A stretch of DNA of 64,000 nt, from assembly GCA_032622095.1 (NCBI GenBank), contig CP136066.1, forward strand, positions 48,582,911-48,646,910, given 5' to 3'. Each line of letters opens with the position of its first letter. Position 1 is the stretch's first letter. The notes under the pieces are model-generated. The model was not told the DNA's origin and searched no databases. It saw nothing but the letters and a program-made list of their open reading frames with translations. Below are positions 23,304 through 35,062 of the stretch, one piece after another. The stretch is from Siphonodentalium dalli. Its lineage: Eukaryota; Mollusca; Scaphopoda; Gadilida; Siphonodentaliidae. Made by a program: the position numbers and the translations under genes.

Positions 23304-23756
23304 AGGTTACACTGGTGTAAATAAGGTTCGGAGAGACCTCTAGCGGATGCGGGAGGAATATATAGGAGATAATAAAATAGACACTGGGCCCTGATTGGTC
23401 AATAGCCTTGTGTGCTTTTTGCATAAAAAAATCATCACACCTCTTCCCTATGATTTCCCATAGGTAAGATAGCCATTGGCACAGGAATTAACCCTTTGTA
23501 GTGAAGTTTGAATTTGTTGGTGTGGTCTAAAATATGACAGTATTTTTTTATGCGGATCTGACACTAGTTACGAAAACACAAGATTTAAAGGCGAATTCCC
23601 TGCTAGACAGATATGATTTTTTTGTGTAAAAAGTTTCCCGAAATGTCAATTTTTCAGATTAAAAAAAAAAATTGGACCCATGGTTCATATAGCCAACAGC
23701 ATACGCTAAAACGTTAGCACTGAGGCCTATGGAAAACATTTACACCAGTGTAACCT
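23304..23756 (+). repeat. 453-bp repeat, right copy
   Basis: Same length and orientation as the left copy, 900 bp away. Flanks of all four ends look alike (AACCTAAAG-like), so the inverted termini may extend a few bases beyond the 19-bp core. Confidence 0.88.
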
Positions 23757-23777
23757 AAACCGCGGAACGGGGACTGG

Positions 23778-24062
23778 ATGTATCCAATATGGCCGCAACT
23801 CAGTGATCTCGCTGTAGGCAAAGCTCATTACGATTTGATACAAACTTATGTTATCCTCTCCTTCCCAGAGTACCTACGTATGACGCGTACGCTGACAGAA
23901 ATTCAGAGGAGGACAATGCCACCAGACGACGGGTACCTACCAAGCGGAGACGCGACGGAAACAAGGATGGTTTCTATAGCAACTGGTGATGGAAGTCAGT
24001 TCTGTATGGCGGGACATATCATGGTTAAAGGACACGTCATGAACAATACGTCGTATCTTTGA
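23778..24062 (+). other. 94-codon open frame, not recognised
   Basis: It starts inside the right outer arm of the composite and runs to a TGA at 24062. Composition looks more protein-like than its neighbours (few A/T-only codons) but no motif is recognisable. Could be a fragment of a gene or of the outer element. Confidence 0.2.
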
Positions 24063-24164
24063 AGCAAAAATGTCAAAACTTGTATGAAAAGAAAGAGTGT
24101 CGTGTCTAGCCTATTTTTCTCTCTGTTGTCTATGCCTTTTCGTCGGGGAGCACCCAACTTATAT

Positions 24165-24622
24165 GTGACCCGCCATATCAAATCCAGTCGTGAGTCGGGA
24201 TTTTTTTACCCTGTGCCAATGCATTCTCTTATATATGCGAGTCGACCATAGGTCGCCTCGCATATATAAGAGAATGCATTGGCCTAACAATTTTTTATCA
24301 TTTTTTTTAAATAAATGTTTCTTACAATTTTTAGGACATAAAATAAAAAAACATCCATTACCCTGCAGGGAGCCCCACACATATATAGAAGCATATAGAA
24401 GAGTGTCGTCTGCTCATGTTTGTCTGGGGCTCTGTATGGGTGAAATTATAAAATTGTTAAAGAATACAAGAAAAAATTATTAAAATTGTAAAAAATTGTT
24501 AGGCCAATGAATTCTCTTATATATGCGAGGCGACCTATGGTCGACTCGCATATATAAGAGAATGCATTGACACAGGGCAAAAAAAAATCCCGACTTACGA
24601 CTGGTTTGATATGGCGGGTGAC
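24165..24622. mobile_element. Family A-like interior with different ends (GTGACCCGCCATATCAAA)
   Basis: About 42-bp inverted termini (GTGACCCGCCATATCAAA... and its near-complement GATATGGCGGGTGAC), not the CCCTTTACCC ends. Inside are the same two hairpins (24216-24282, 24504-24570) and the GAGCCCC interior of copy 18067, but in opposite orientation between the hairpins. The flanking bases are ATAT on both sides; I cannot decide the true target duplication. Confidence 0.8.
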
Positions 24623-24690
24623 ATATCTTGCCACGAACCATTACTCTATAGTCATACGCCCATAGAGATCATACTCCGTCACAGTTCTGG

Positions 24691-25239
24691 TTAAAGGCCC
24701 ACTTAATTTTCGAATCACCGAATATTTTTTTTATAGTGCCTTGATATACGGTTTTGTTAACATTATATGCCATAAAATATGATTAAAATACTATAATTCA
24801 TCACCATTTGGAACATCTGTGTCTCAGAAGGTGTCCATAGAGTAATAGAAAATAGCTGAAATCATAAAATCATTTCCCCGTTATGGCTCCCAGAATGCAA
24901 CATAATTCAAACTATAGTTTATTTTCAATGGAAGGGGAATAACTCTATATCTAAATGTATAGAGTTATTCCCCTGCCATTGAAAATAATAGACTTTGTGC
25001 AGAAACTTGACACAGAACAGACATCGATATCTCAACAAAAACAACATGTTCACTGTTTATTACATCGAATAAGTTGAAAATACAATGCTTTGGGGCTTCT
25101 TCTTTCATTTCAAATGGTATATAATATGGCACATATTTTATATAATGTGATTTGGGGCTTCCTTTTTCGAATGGTATATAATATGGCATATATTTTATAT
25201 AATGTGATTTGGGGGTTCGATCATTAAGTGGGCCTTTAG
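24691..25239. mobile_element. TTAA element family E, copy 3
   Basis: Left end TTAA-AGGCCCACTTAATTTTCG; right end GATCATTAAGTGGGCCTTTAG, with a mutated right TTAA. It contains the AAGGGGAATAACTC / GAGTTATTCCCC hairpin near 24940-24985. A subterminal block (TTTGGGGCTTC, TATAATATGGCA) is duplicated near 25090-25200, making this copy longer than the others. Confidence 0.8.
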
Positions 25240-25389
25240 AACATAGAATCGACAGTAATCGCAGTACTGAGTCTGGATAATTTTGAGGGGGATTCCCATT
25301 ACCACCACCAGGTATTACGTCAATATATCCACAATGCGACTCTAGTTATACGCCCGTAGAGATCACACTCCATCGGTTCAGAACATGGG

Positions 25390-25860
25390 AACGTGTTGGT
25401 CGGTTCTGACAGGGAACGTTATAACATTGGACAAACAATTAAGGCAGGGGTTATACTTCTTTGTTGGTACTTGCTCCTCAACAATCTACTTCACAGTATG
25501 GTTGGTCCCAGCTCGAGATTGCATGCTTTTGTGACTGTTGTGAGCCGATATCGCAATAAACATTGAAATAATTATACCCGGGAAATTTTCATGATTATGA
25601 GCGACGCAATTCAAAATCGTTCGCAACATCGCTTAAATCGTGCAATTTTGTGTTGGGACCTTCACCTAAAGTGATATACACTATTAAGGAAACAGATCTA
25701 AACTAATAAATATATTAACTGCACTGTTTTTCATTGTTATAAACTTCCCTGTAACAATATCAGAAAGTTCCCATGCAGGTTTCCAAATGTTGAAGATTTT
25801 GACCAAAGTTGTGGGGGGGGGGGGTAGACACCACAAACCCCCGATGACGCTACGTTCCTG
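25390..25860. repeat. Dispersed foldback family J, copy 1
   Basis: GGTCCCAGCTCGAGATTGCAT near 25505 is answered by GTGCAATTTTGTG...GGGACC near 25655. It includes TTCATTGTTATAAACTTCCC-like words shared with copies at 33.9 and 41.6 kb, and a run of 12 G near 25813. Confidence 0.55.
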
Positions 25861-25980
25861 ATTCTGCATGATTCAAAGACTCTACAGTCAAGTTAGTCAA
25901 CAGAAACCTCTGTTACAGGAAATGTTTTACTTTATTTTTTGCCAGGCACTGAGACTGAATTGGTCGCTCTCATATGATTT

Positions 25981-26110
25981 TTAAAGGTGGATTATCTCTT
26001 TGTAAACATGTATTATATAGTTACCGAGGTATAAAATATTAGATCTGAGTCGAAGACTCCTGTCCGGAAATGCTTATATCGATTAATATTAATTTTATTT
26101 CGAATATTTT
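25981..26110. repeat. Family I left-end fragment
   Basis: TTAA-AGGTGGATTATCTCTTTG, then TATATAGTTACCGAGGTATA and AATGCTTATATCGATTAATA, parallel to the copy at 57624. No right end seen. Confidence 0.5.
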
Positions 26111-26159
26111 CTTATCTAAAAAGGTGTGGTTGTTTAGCTAACGAACAATAGTGATCCAA

Positions 26160-26640
26160 TTGAACAGATCTGAATTCCAGTCAACCAAGAACCCTCCATA
26201 CCTAATATAAGCTAAATAGGCCTGAATGTTCTTGAGAAGAAAACGCTTAAAGAATTAATATGTAGGGAAAGTTATGTCCCTGGCTGGACCTCTATTTGAC
26301 CTGCTGATCTCTGTATCCCAGTCACTCAAGGGCCCTCTATACCAATTGTAAGCCAAATAGGCCTTGTGCATGGTTCTTGAAAAGTGCACGTTCTAAGAAT
26401 TACTATAATATGAGAGAATGTGTCTGGCTTAATGCATATTTGACCCGGTGATCCCATTTGAACAAATCTGAATCCCAGTCACCTGGGGATCATCCGCACC
26501 AAATGTGACCCCAATCGGTTTTAATATGGTTCTAGAGAAGAAGTTTAAAGAATTTCGGACAGATGGACGGGTGGACGACGGACAGGGACTGATGACTATA
26601 TCTACATCGGAGACTTCGTCTCAGGTGTGCTAAAAAGTGG
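26160..26640 (+). repeat. Mollusc-type dispersed repeat with three internal units
   Basis: Units of about 150 bp start at about 26166, 26308 and 26461, with GAATCCCAGTCACC-like, AATGTGACCCCAATCGG-like and GGTTCTAGAGAAGAAG-like words. The tail (GGACGGGTGGACGACGGAC, CTCAGGTGTGCTAAAAAG) resembles abundant bivalve repeats from memory. Non-coding. Confidence 0.6.
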
Positions 26641-28106
26641 TCCCATGGCCCCCAGACAAGATATTGCGTCCCCATCTTGGCTGCCATGTTGTATGATATT
26701 CACCAGGTGTGTTCGGTCGTCATTATAGTATAGGTCAAATGATATGACTGACGTCTTGTTCTCCGTTCGATTTATATGCTTTTATACAACCCTCAGAAAC
26801 GAGCCAAAAATCTCGACACCTTGATCCAATATGGCGGCCGATATGTGAATACTTACTAACATTTCTACATTTCATCACCTATCGTGCTTTGTTTTCCTGG
26901 GAAAACATGGGAAATTTGGCCGCTGTATGAGCATTTATTCAGTTGTCGTACCAATAACACCCACTGATGTGAAAACAAGGGAATTTGGTTATTTTACCAT
27001 TTATTGTCGGCATTTTGGCCGCCATCTTGGATTTGGGTGATTATTCATAAGCCCAAGTAACCCCATAACATATAAAATCATGGATGGAGTCGTAATAATA
27101 ACATCTATTGAATCGAACAGACATCGTGCGATAAGTTTTTATCAGCATTTGGAAAACGTGAAGGGGAATAACTCTATATCTAAATGTATAGAGTTATTCC
27201 ACTTCCATTGAAAATAATAAAATTTGTGCAGACACTTGAGCACAGAACAGAGATTGATATCAAACAACATGTTCACAGTTTATTACATCAAATAAGTCGA
27301 AAATACAATGTTTTGAGCTTCCTCTTTCAAATGGTATATATAATATGCCATAAATTTTATATACTGTGATTTGGGGGTTCGAAAATTAAGTGGGCCTTAA
27401 AAGTTATCGCCCTTATACGTCACGAAGTATAGACACACCGGTAAACAATCCAGGAGGCATAACTTCTGAAAATAATACGAAGAAATTCACATGTAGAAGC
27501 CATGATTCAAATCTGATCGAAATCGAATTACGTGTGTTAGAGTTATCGCACGTGTAATGCATGTTACACGGATAGACGGCCAGACAGACGGACGCCCGCA
27601 AATCGACATATATGACATTTTAGGCCGAGCTCGGTCGAAATGGATAAAACATAATAATTGGTCTCTAATATAGTGTATCATCTCGTTAATACGAGCGAAT
27701 ACAGCTTGAACCACGGTAGCAATAAATCAGACGAGCATATACGCTTTATCAATGAGTCGTGAGCGAGAAATGGCGCGACAATATTAAAACAGCAGTATTC
27801 ACTTGATGGACTATAATTCATACGTCAGGCGGTTTGTATTGTGGAAAGACCAATAGCCCGAATATGTGGCGTTGGCAGAGACGCATGCAATCACAAACTC
27901 CAGGCAGAGTTATCTCCCATCGCTCCTCTGAGATACCACTGCCATAATGACATTAATTGGTAAGGAATTCTTACGTGTTTTAGTTCTTATGTTTTAGGAT
28001 TCAAATCGTCTATGTCTGGCTCAGTTCATATTGTTCTTATCAATACCGAAAGAATTACCATTATTGCAAACTTAAAAAAAAAATTGGTGGTCAAAACAAG
28101 ATAATA
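26641..28106. other. No gene; relics of the CCATCTTGGATT repeat
   Basis: GGCCGCCATCTTGGATTTGG at about 27016 and AATATGGCGGCCG at about 26828 are dispersed relics of the 162-bp array motif. 27.4-28.1 kb is AT-rich with ACGGATAGACGGCCAGACAG, another mollusc-type repeat word. Confidence 0.5.
27162..27400. mobile_element. TTAA element family E, copy 4, truncated
   Basis: Only the hairpin (27162-27205) and the right half, with end GAAAATTAAGTGGGCCTTAA, remain. The left half is absent. Confidence 0.7.
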
Positions 28107-28115
28107 GGTGACTAA

Positions 28116-28622
28116 AGCAACGTGAATTTCGTTACTTATTCCTTATCCTTTATTCCTTAGTCGCAAAATATCGGAAAGTGTGGCAAATGGCCCCAAATTC
28201 GTAAGTGGCCAGGTGGGCGGAACATTTTGGGCCGAATTTTTTTTGGGTCGAGTTCGTAAAAGTGGTCCGAAAAAGTGTCCAACCTGTGCTCGGTCCGAAA
28301 AAAATTAGGAAATGTGGCAAATGACCACAGGAACATACTAAGTAAAAAATAAAAAAAAATTGGGCGGAAAAAAAATTGGGTCGAATTCGGAAATGCCTCG
28401 AAATTAGTCTAAAAAATGAAGGGAAAATGGTCCCAATGGGTCCCAATTCTCAAGTGGCCAGCTGGGCGGAACATTTTGGGCCGAAAAAGATTTGTGTCGA
28501 GTTCGTAAAAGTGGTCCGAAAAGTGTCGAACCTGTGCTCGGTCCGATTTTTTGGGGAAAATGTGGCAAATGACCCAAAATTTGCAAGTGGCCAGCTGGGC
28601 GAGACATTTTGGGCCGAATTAT
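28116..28622 (+). repeat. Left inverted arm of the MULE-like unit
   Basis: Tandem repeats of roughly 130-240 bp containing AAGTGGCCAGCTGGGCGGAA, TTTTGGGCCGAA, GTCGAGTTCGTAAAAGTGG and ACCTGTGCTCGGTCCGA. Reading frames through it are by-products of the repeat. Confidence 0.85.
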
Positions 28623-29136
28623 TTGCATATCTATAAACTCAGATGGCTAAATCTGTTACTCCCACAACACCTAAAGTATCCAAGTCTGGTATATTACCTG
28701 CTTATCATTTAGTGTAATAGTATAGTTGCCTCAGTAAACTAACAAATGTTGTATGGAATAATGCTGAGCTGGTTGACAGACTAACTTCAAAATATGTCAA
28801 CTCTAGTTGAATTGGAGCTTAACAACTGATATATCACGGACGTGTCTACAAAATGTCAGCAGTGACTCGAAAGTAAATATTGAGTTTGTTGTCCTGAGAT
28901 AATGCTATCAGCTAAAAAGGTATTACAGCCAAATATTCAAACACATGTTCGGTTCATGTAATAGGGTAGCTTGCAAGGGAATTTGGACTAAATGTGATAA
29001 GTTCCCAGTGGTATGAGCAATATGTGTAGGTTTTTATGCTGCTTCGGACCAAAATTAGTGAAATTTGGGGGGCGGGTGTCACAAAATAGGGAGTAAAAAA
29101 TGACAGATGCAAAAAAAAACGGCATACCTTTTTACT

Positions 29137-30240
29137 ACCCCCCCCCCTGTGGGTATGCCGTTATACCCGCAGTCAAAATTGGCCGTGAGTAGACACCCTT
29201 GGGGTAATTCACCGTAATAAGAGTACCAGGGTAGCCCATTATACCCTGCCATGAATTGGTCGTAAGACCCTGAAATGTTGCCAAATTCCCGATTCTGGGA
29301 TTCATCTTATTTGTGGTCACTTTTGGCACCTACGGGCAAATTACTGTAAAAAAAGTATCTGGTTAGCACATTGTACCTGCCACAAATTGGGCGTAAGTAG
29401 AGTCTGGCATCGCAACTGACCCTAAACTTTGGGAAGAATTCGCCTATAGTCACCCTTGGGGCAAGTCAAAAACAAAAAATAATCCTCGGTAGCCTATTAG
29501 CTCCGGTCACAAGTATAAGTAAAGTCTGGCGTCAAAACGGACCCAAAATTGTTGGAGATATATCATATTTGTGGTCCCTTTTGGTGTGAGTTCGTCCATA
29601 GCCAATCACTGTCAAAAAAGTACGGAAGTAACCCATAATAACCGGTCACAAATTGGGCGTAAGTAGAGTCTGACGTCAAAACTGACCCTAAACTGTTGCT
29701 AAATTCCTGATCGTGGGAGACCTATGCAAGTGGAGGCCTCTTTTGGGGTGAACATAACAAATTTAGGGGCGAATCACTATCGGAAAGGTACCCAGGTAGC
29801 CAATTTTACCCGGCCACAAATTGGGCGTAAGTAGAGTCTGGAATCCAAACGAACATTAAAATGTTCATGAATTTCTGATTGTGAGAGATATATGCTATTG
29901 GTGGCCCCCTTTTGTGGTGAATTAGACCAGAACCACCATAGGGCCAAATCACTGTCAAAAACGTATCCGGCTAGCAAATTATATCCGGCCACAAATTGGG
30001 CGTACGTAGAGTCGTAAAATGTTGCTTTACTCCCGATTGTAATAGACCAATATATGCTATTAGTGGACCATTTGAGTGTGAATTCGTCCATAGCAACCTC
30101 AGGGTAAAATTGCTGTCAAAAAAGTATCAGATAGCCCATTATACCCGGCCAAAAATTGGGCGTAAGTAGAGTCTGAATTTATAAAGGACACTAGCATGTT
30201 GCCGAATTCATGATTGTGTGAGATCAATGCTATTGCAAAT
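29137..30240 (+). repeat. Diverged tandem array inside the MULE-like unit
   Basis: About seven units of 130-175 bp, each with ATTGGGCGTAAGTAGAGTCT, ACCCTAAAATGTTGC-like and ATATATGCTATTGGTGG-like words (near 29387, 29650, 29819, 29995, 30153). Extra partial units lie at 29170-29340. Confidence 0.75.
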
Positions 30241-30334
30241 TTAGATATAATTTTTTACCCAAAATCTCACTCTTATCGGTATCCCGGTGGGATTGCAGGA
30301 TTCTGGTGATGTGATAATGTGACAATGGCCTCCC

Positions 30335-30560
30335 ATGTACTATTTGACAGTGATTTCACCTTATGGTGGCTATCGACGAATTTACTCCAAAATGGGCCAC
30401 GTATGAACAACAAAAGCTGAATTTAGCAACATTTTAGGGTTAATTTTGACGCCAGACACAACTTACGCCCAATTTGTGGTCGGTTATAATCGGGTTACCT
30501 CGATATTTTTTGGACAGTGATTCCCCCCTTAAATGGTGGCTATTGACGAATTCACAATTG
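30335..30560 (-). repeat. Inverted units of the 29.1-30.2 kb array
   Basis: ACTTACGCCCAATTTGTGG near 30461 and TGGTGGCTATCGACGAATT are complements of the array words upstream, so one or two units lie in reverse orientation. Confidence 0.7.
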
Positions 30561-30895
30561 TCGGATTGTACGCTGTTCATATTTTGCGCCAAGTTGCGAC
30601 CCTTAAGCAAGGTCGCTCGTTTCGCACCACCCATATGAACGCGTTGAAAAGGGTACCTGATAATTAGCAGTGAAAAATATTGTCAGTATGCCAGCCAAAT
30701 TGTGTTTATACCTCCCCTGTCCCCGGGGAGCAGTAGATGGTTACTGAGTGTTGATGCTCATCAGGGTAATGATTTTCCCGCGCATTGAAACGGGGGTACC
30801 TGTAGAATTGATGTACCAACTGCATGGATAGATTTTTATTCTGGACAATCTTGTGTTAATATGTGCGTATTTTAACATTCGCATTACAATTCTTC

Positions 30896-31270
30896 ATTTT
30901 TTTTAATAGCCCGGGGCCATTGCGGACCACTCTTATCGGCGGATCATCCATCCGTAGCAATAGAAGCCCCCCCCCCCCCCTTACGAGATGGTCAAAGTAC
31001 ATTTTTTCATACGACATACACAAATCCATATATTGTTTTTTTTTAGCCCGGGGCTATTGCGGACCACTCTTATCGGCTGGAGCACCCCGAAAGAGGTGAC
31101 CCACCCTTACGAGATGGTCAAATTGCCTGTCGGGGTCAATCCCCGCTAGAAGCGGAAGTCCGTCAGTCAGGACCACTCGTCCTCCTCAGGCTGCGAACCC
31201 ATACCGTGGAAGGCCCGTCCGATGGGGGTGACCATCGTCGGGGACGTATCTCACAGCACGGGCTCAAGCA
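30896..31270. repeat. Tandem pair plus GC-rich block inside the MULE-like unit
   Basis: AGCCCGGGGC(C/T)ATTGCGG with ACCACTCTTATCGGC and TTACGAGATGGTCAAA occurs twice, about 138 bp apart. It is followed by a 150-bp GC-rich block (GTCGGGGTCAATCCCCGC onward) that I do not recognise. Confidence 0.55.
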
Positions 31271-32169
31271 TTGACTGACATTTCGCAATAACAGTGAAAT
31301 TGTGTATAATTCAGTAACGCTGCTTCCCCTTGTCTATGTGGCGAAGTAATGAACAATGTGGGGTTTTTTAATACTAATTTATTATATTGTCATAACATTT
31401 AAGTATTGGGGGATGACATGTGCATGGTAACTACACCTGCACATTTCATACACCATTTGCTTAATTCTGGTGTGCCTCGTATTCTTGAATACAACAACAT
31501 GGTGAATTGGTCTGCACTTTAATACATATTTGGGTATATTTTTTTAATAGCCGACGTCATTGCACATGCATTAAGTCAGAACACTTTACAATACCTGTCG
31601 GTTGATTAAAGCGAAATAATGAATCGTTATAACAATAGGACAGTCAGGACCGTTATCATAATTATTCACTTGTGACATATCCAGATGATAATGAGAGAGT
31701 TTTATATGGTCAGATCTGATACAACAGAATAGACACGAACTCATGTATATACCAAAACCAGAAGCTAATACAACACCGTATATAGTTCCGTTCCGAAATT
31801 ATGATACCAAACGTAGCGACTAAGGGGCGGCAAGGTTGGGGAATTGGACGGGACATGCTGACTCCCATTCATTCAATTTTAAAATATAATATCTATTAAA
31901 ATGGATTACGTGCACCGGTATGTGTATGTATATGAAATAGTTTCAATAAATTGACGATTGAAAGCTAAAGTCCGCGCATAAGAAGCATATGTTTGACGAA
32001 AAAGTGGGCCAAGCGGAAAAGTGTGAAAAAATTAAACCTCTGAAACCACAGTATCGTTATTTTTTCAAAAATCAAAGTCTGGACATTTTGATTGAAAAAA
32101 AAACGCTGGTTTTAAAAAAGTGAAAACAAAATGAACTACCATTATAAACCGACACAATTTGTGTCGTTT

Positions 32170-32560
32170 TTGGACTCTAAATGTTTCTAGGGGTATTTGA
32201 CGCGGGTCACCCACCCATGCCGTGAAATTGGCCGAAATCCATATCATTCTAGAAAATGGTCCGTACTTCATTGTTCAGCTCATCAGGGAGGTACCACCCG
32301 GGGGTGATGGGTCGGGGTATAGGTGTTTCTACGGGGTATTTGGGGCGGGCCACACACCCATGCCGTCAATTTGGCCGAAATCCACCTTCGTTCTCGAAAA
32401 GGGTCCATACGCCATTTTCAGCCGCTCGGTGTGGTATCCCCGCGGGCGATGGGAGGGAAGGGGCGCCGGAAGAGGGGGGGCAGCTGACCCCCTGCCCTTG
32501 ACCAAGGGGGGGGGGGGGGGGCGAGTGGGGGTAGGACTTGCCCTTTTTCTGGAGACAGAA
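32170..32560 (+). repeat. Tandem units of about 142 bp, GC-rich
   Basis: CCATGCCGT(G/C)AA(A/T)TTGGCCG recurs near 32216 and 32361, with a diverged third copy near 32850. GGTATTTGGGGCGGGCCAC-type words precede each. A run of 16 G lies at 32506-32521. Confidence 0.65.
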
Positions 32561-32879
32561 AATGCTTTTTGTGTTTAATCTCGTGTTTTTATAGCAAAAT
32601 GTGACTTTTTTGGTCCAAATACCACCAATTTCACAAGGAATATTAATTTTTTGTCAATTTTATCACAAAACGGCCATAAAAACCGACAAATACCATTAAA
32701 ATAGGTTTTTTTGCCACAATGAATTTATGGTTTCCCGAGTTTGCGGAAAAGTGCCCTTTTTGTAGGCTCTGCCCCCCTGCCCTTGGATGCTTCCGGCGCC
32801 CCTGGGTAGGGTGTTCCCATGGATTATTTTGAGCGGCCGACCACCTATGCCGTCAAATTAACCGAAACTTTTTCAAACA

Positions 32880-33732
32880 AATTTTTGACCCAAATGTTTT
32901 ATATTTTTTACTGAGTATGTTCCCGTGGTCATTTGCGACATTTTCTAAAAAATTTCGGACCGAGCACAGGTTCGACACTTTTTCGGACCACTTTTACGAA
33001 CTCGACCAAAAAAAATTCGGCCCAAAATGTTCCGCCTAGCTGGCCACTTTAGAATTTGGACCCATTAGCCTTCATTTTTTATACTTTGCCTAATTTCGAG
33101 GCATTTCCTACTTTCGACCCAATTCTTTTAATTTTTTACTGAGTATGTTCCCGTGGTCATTTGCCATATTTTCTAAAAAAATTTGGACCGAGCACAGGTT
33201 CGACACTTTTTCGGACCACTTTTACCCAAAAACTTTTCTGCCCAAAATGTCTCGCCCAGCTGGCCACTTGCAAATTTTGGGTCATTTGCCACATTTTCCC
33301 CAAAAAATCGGACCGTGCACAGGTTCGATACTTTTTCGGACCACTTTTACGAACTCGACCCAAATCTTTTTCGGCCCAAAATGTTCTGCCCAGCTGGCCA
33401 CTTGAGAATTTGGACCCATTGGGGCCATTTTCCATTCATTTTTTAGACTTTGCCTAATTTCGAGGCATTTCCGACTTTCGACCCAATTTTTGTTCTGCCC
33501 AAATTTTTTTTATTTTTAACTGAGTATGTTCCCGTGGTCATTTGCCACATTTTCTAAAAAATTTCGGACCGAGCACAGGTTCGACACTTTTTCGGACCAC
33601 TTTTACAAACTCGACCCAAAAAAATTTCGGCCCAAAATGTTCCGCCCAGCTGGCCACTTGAGAATTTGGGGCCATTTGCCACACTTTCCAATATTTTGCG
33701 AATAAGGAATAAGTAACAAAATTCACGTTGCT
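32880..33732 (-). repeat. Right inverted arm of the MULE-like unit
   Basis: Reverse complement of the left arm, with more units (TCGGACCGAGCACAGG words near 32957, 33185, 33310 and 33565). The arms differ in copy number, so they are not simple mirror images. Confidence 0.85.
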
Positions 33733-33884
33733 GGTGACTAAATACAGTTCCGCGACGATATGTAAAACTAGATTTATCGTCTGCAAAGCACCATCATTGT
33801 GGCAGTGCTATATCGCAGCAATACCGTAGAGGGCGCTGTACGGAGTTTGATGCAATCATTGTCTAATTAAGGGAATTTTAATAT

Positions 33885-34235
33885 GTTCGTTGTCGGGGTG
33901 TATCCAGTAGAATGTTTGCTGGGGGGGGGGGGGGGGGTAGTTACTACATGTTCGTTAATAATGTACTTCGCTGTAGGTGAAAGTCCCAACTCATAATTGC
34001 AGTATTTAAGTGACTTTGTGAACGATTTTGCTTTGCGTCGCTTACAATTATGGAATTTCTTCAATTCAATTAATTGAATGTCCACAGCAGTCAAAGAAAG
34101 GCATGCAATCTCGAGCTGGGACCACCCCTACAATGTGAAGTTGATTATTGAGGAACAAGTATTAACAAAGAAATATAAATACCTACCTTGATTGTTCAAT
34201 GTTATATAGTTCCCGGTCAGAACATAAAAAAAAAA
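33885..34235. repeat. Dispersed foldback family J, copy 2
   Basis: GTAGGTGAAAGTCCCAACTC near 33975 pairs with GAGCTGGGACCACCCCTAC near 34115. CAATGTTATATAGTTCCCGG matches the other copies. A run of 17 G lies at 33921-33937. Confidence 0.55.
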
Positions 34236-35062
34236 TTCTAACCAGGATTTATAGTTGAAAATGTATTTGTTTCAGAAATAAGTCAATTATTTCCTTCTTT
34301 TGGTCGAAATTTGCAACCATATAATTATATATTGGGGTTGTTATTTCCGAAATACCCAACAGTTATAAAGCTTGAAATATGGCCAGTTGGAAAATTGGAA
34401 CTGAAGGGGAAGTACAGATAAAGGTACTGAATTCCAAGCTGGACACCCATCTACACATGTCCCTGTTCTAGGTTGGTACGCATACATGTATCTTGGTATA
34501 TACACAGAAATGGGATAAATGAGGGAAAGAGCAGAATAAGTCCGCCTGGCGGGACTTTCTGGTGACAAGTAGACTCTTGTATGCATCAAATTCTAAATGA
34601 GAAGGAATTAATTGGGTGAGAGTAATAATTGCCCAGTTTTGGTGGATAATATGAAAATTTCAAAATAGTAAAATAAAGTTATACTCAGACATGGGGAGGG
34701 GGTGTTGAGGTGTCTCACCTTGTAAGTTCAGATGTTGCCAGGAACTACATGTATTTGATCGGGGACGTGACAAAGTGTGTAATTAGTGCTACGCTGTGAA
34801 AAAGAGAACAATATTATGCTTTAGAAAGAAATCTGTCTGATACACGAGTCTGATACTCCATCTCATTACTTTGTCAGTTGATTGAAATGAAACACGCTCA
34901 AATTTTATTTGGACCGAGTCTCCACCTGAACATGTCATGATGCACTGCATATGGATACTATGCACAAGCAATTTTCTCAGGTAGCAGTTAAGAAATAAGT
35001 TCAACTATCCTGGTCCTATGTTGTCACCAAGCAGCAATGGGATGAAAGAAAGGAGACAAGAG
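34236..35062. other. No gene recognised
   Basis: AT-rich; short frames only. Confidence 0.55.

Larger units (their letters stand above)
21711..23820. repeat. 2.1-kb composite with outer inverted arms
   Basis: GCGAGATCACTGA...CGGCCATATTG at 21714-21770 is matched in reverse by 23757-23815 (CAATATGGCCGCAACTCAGT...CTCGC). The arms bracket the family H hairpin, two 453-bp repeats and a 900-bp centre. This looks like one nested foldback. Confidence 0.7.
28116..33732. mobile_element. Mutator-like (MULE-type) unit, 5.6 kb, long inverted arms and 9-bp target duplication
   Basis: Both ends start AGCAACGTGAATTT(C/T)G, and GGTGACTAA is duplicated exactly at 28107-28115 and 33733-33741. The arms (about 0.5 kb left, 0.85 kb right) are inverted copies built from tandem repeats. 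Hundreds of bases of inverted terminal repeat plus a 9-bp duplication is the Mutator pattern; P/Galileo elements also have long tandem-repeat arms but usually 7-8 bp duplications. The interior is several further repeat blocks and I see no transposase, so it is probably non-autonomous. Confidence 0.8.

Noticed and set aside
21951-23756. LTR retrotransposon from 453-bp direct repeats
   Set aside because: Repeats have 19-bp inverted termini rather than TG...CA, there is no primer-binding site or polypurine tract, and no coding region lies between.
28150-28636. Genes on both strands (74-98 codon frames) in 28.2-28.6 and 33.1-33.8 kb
   Set aside because: All lie in the inverted arms of the MULE-like unit and mirror each other in several frames.
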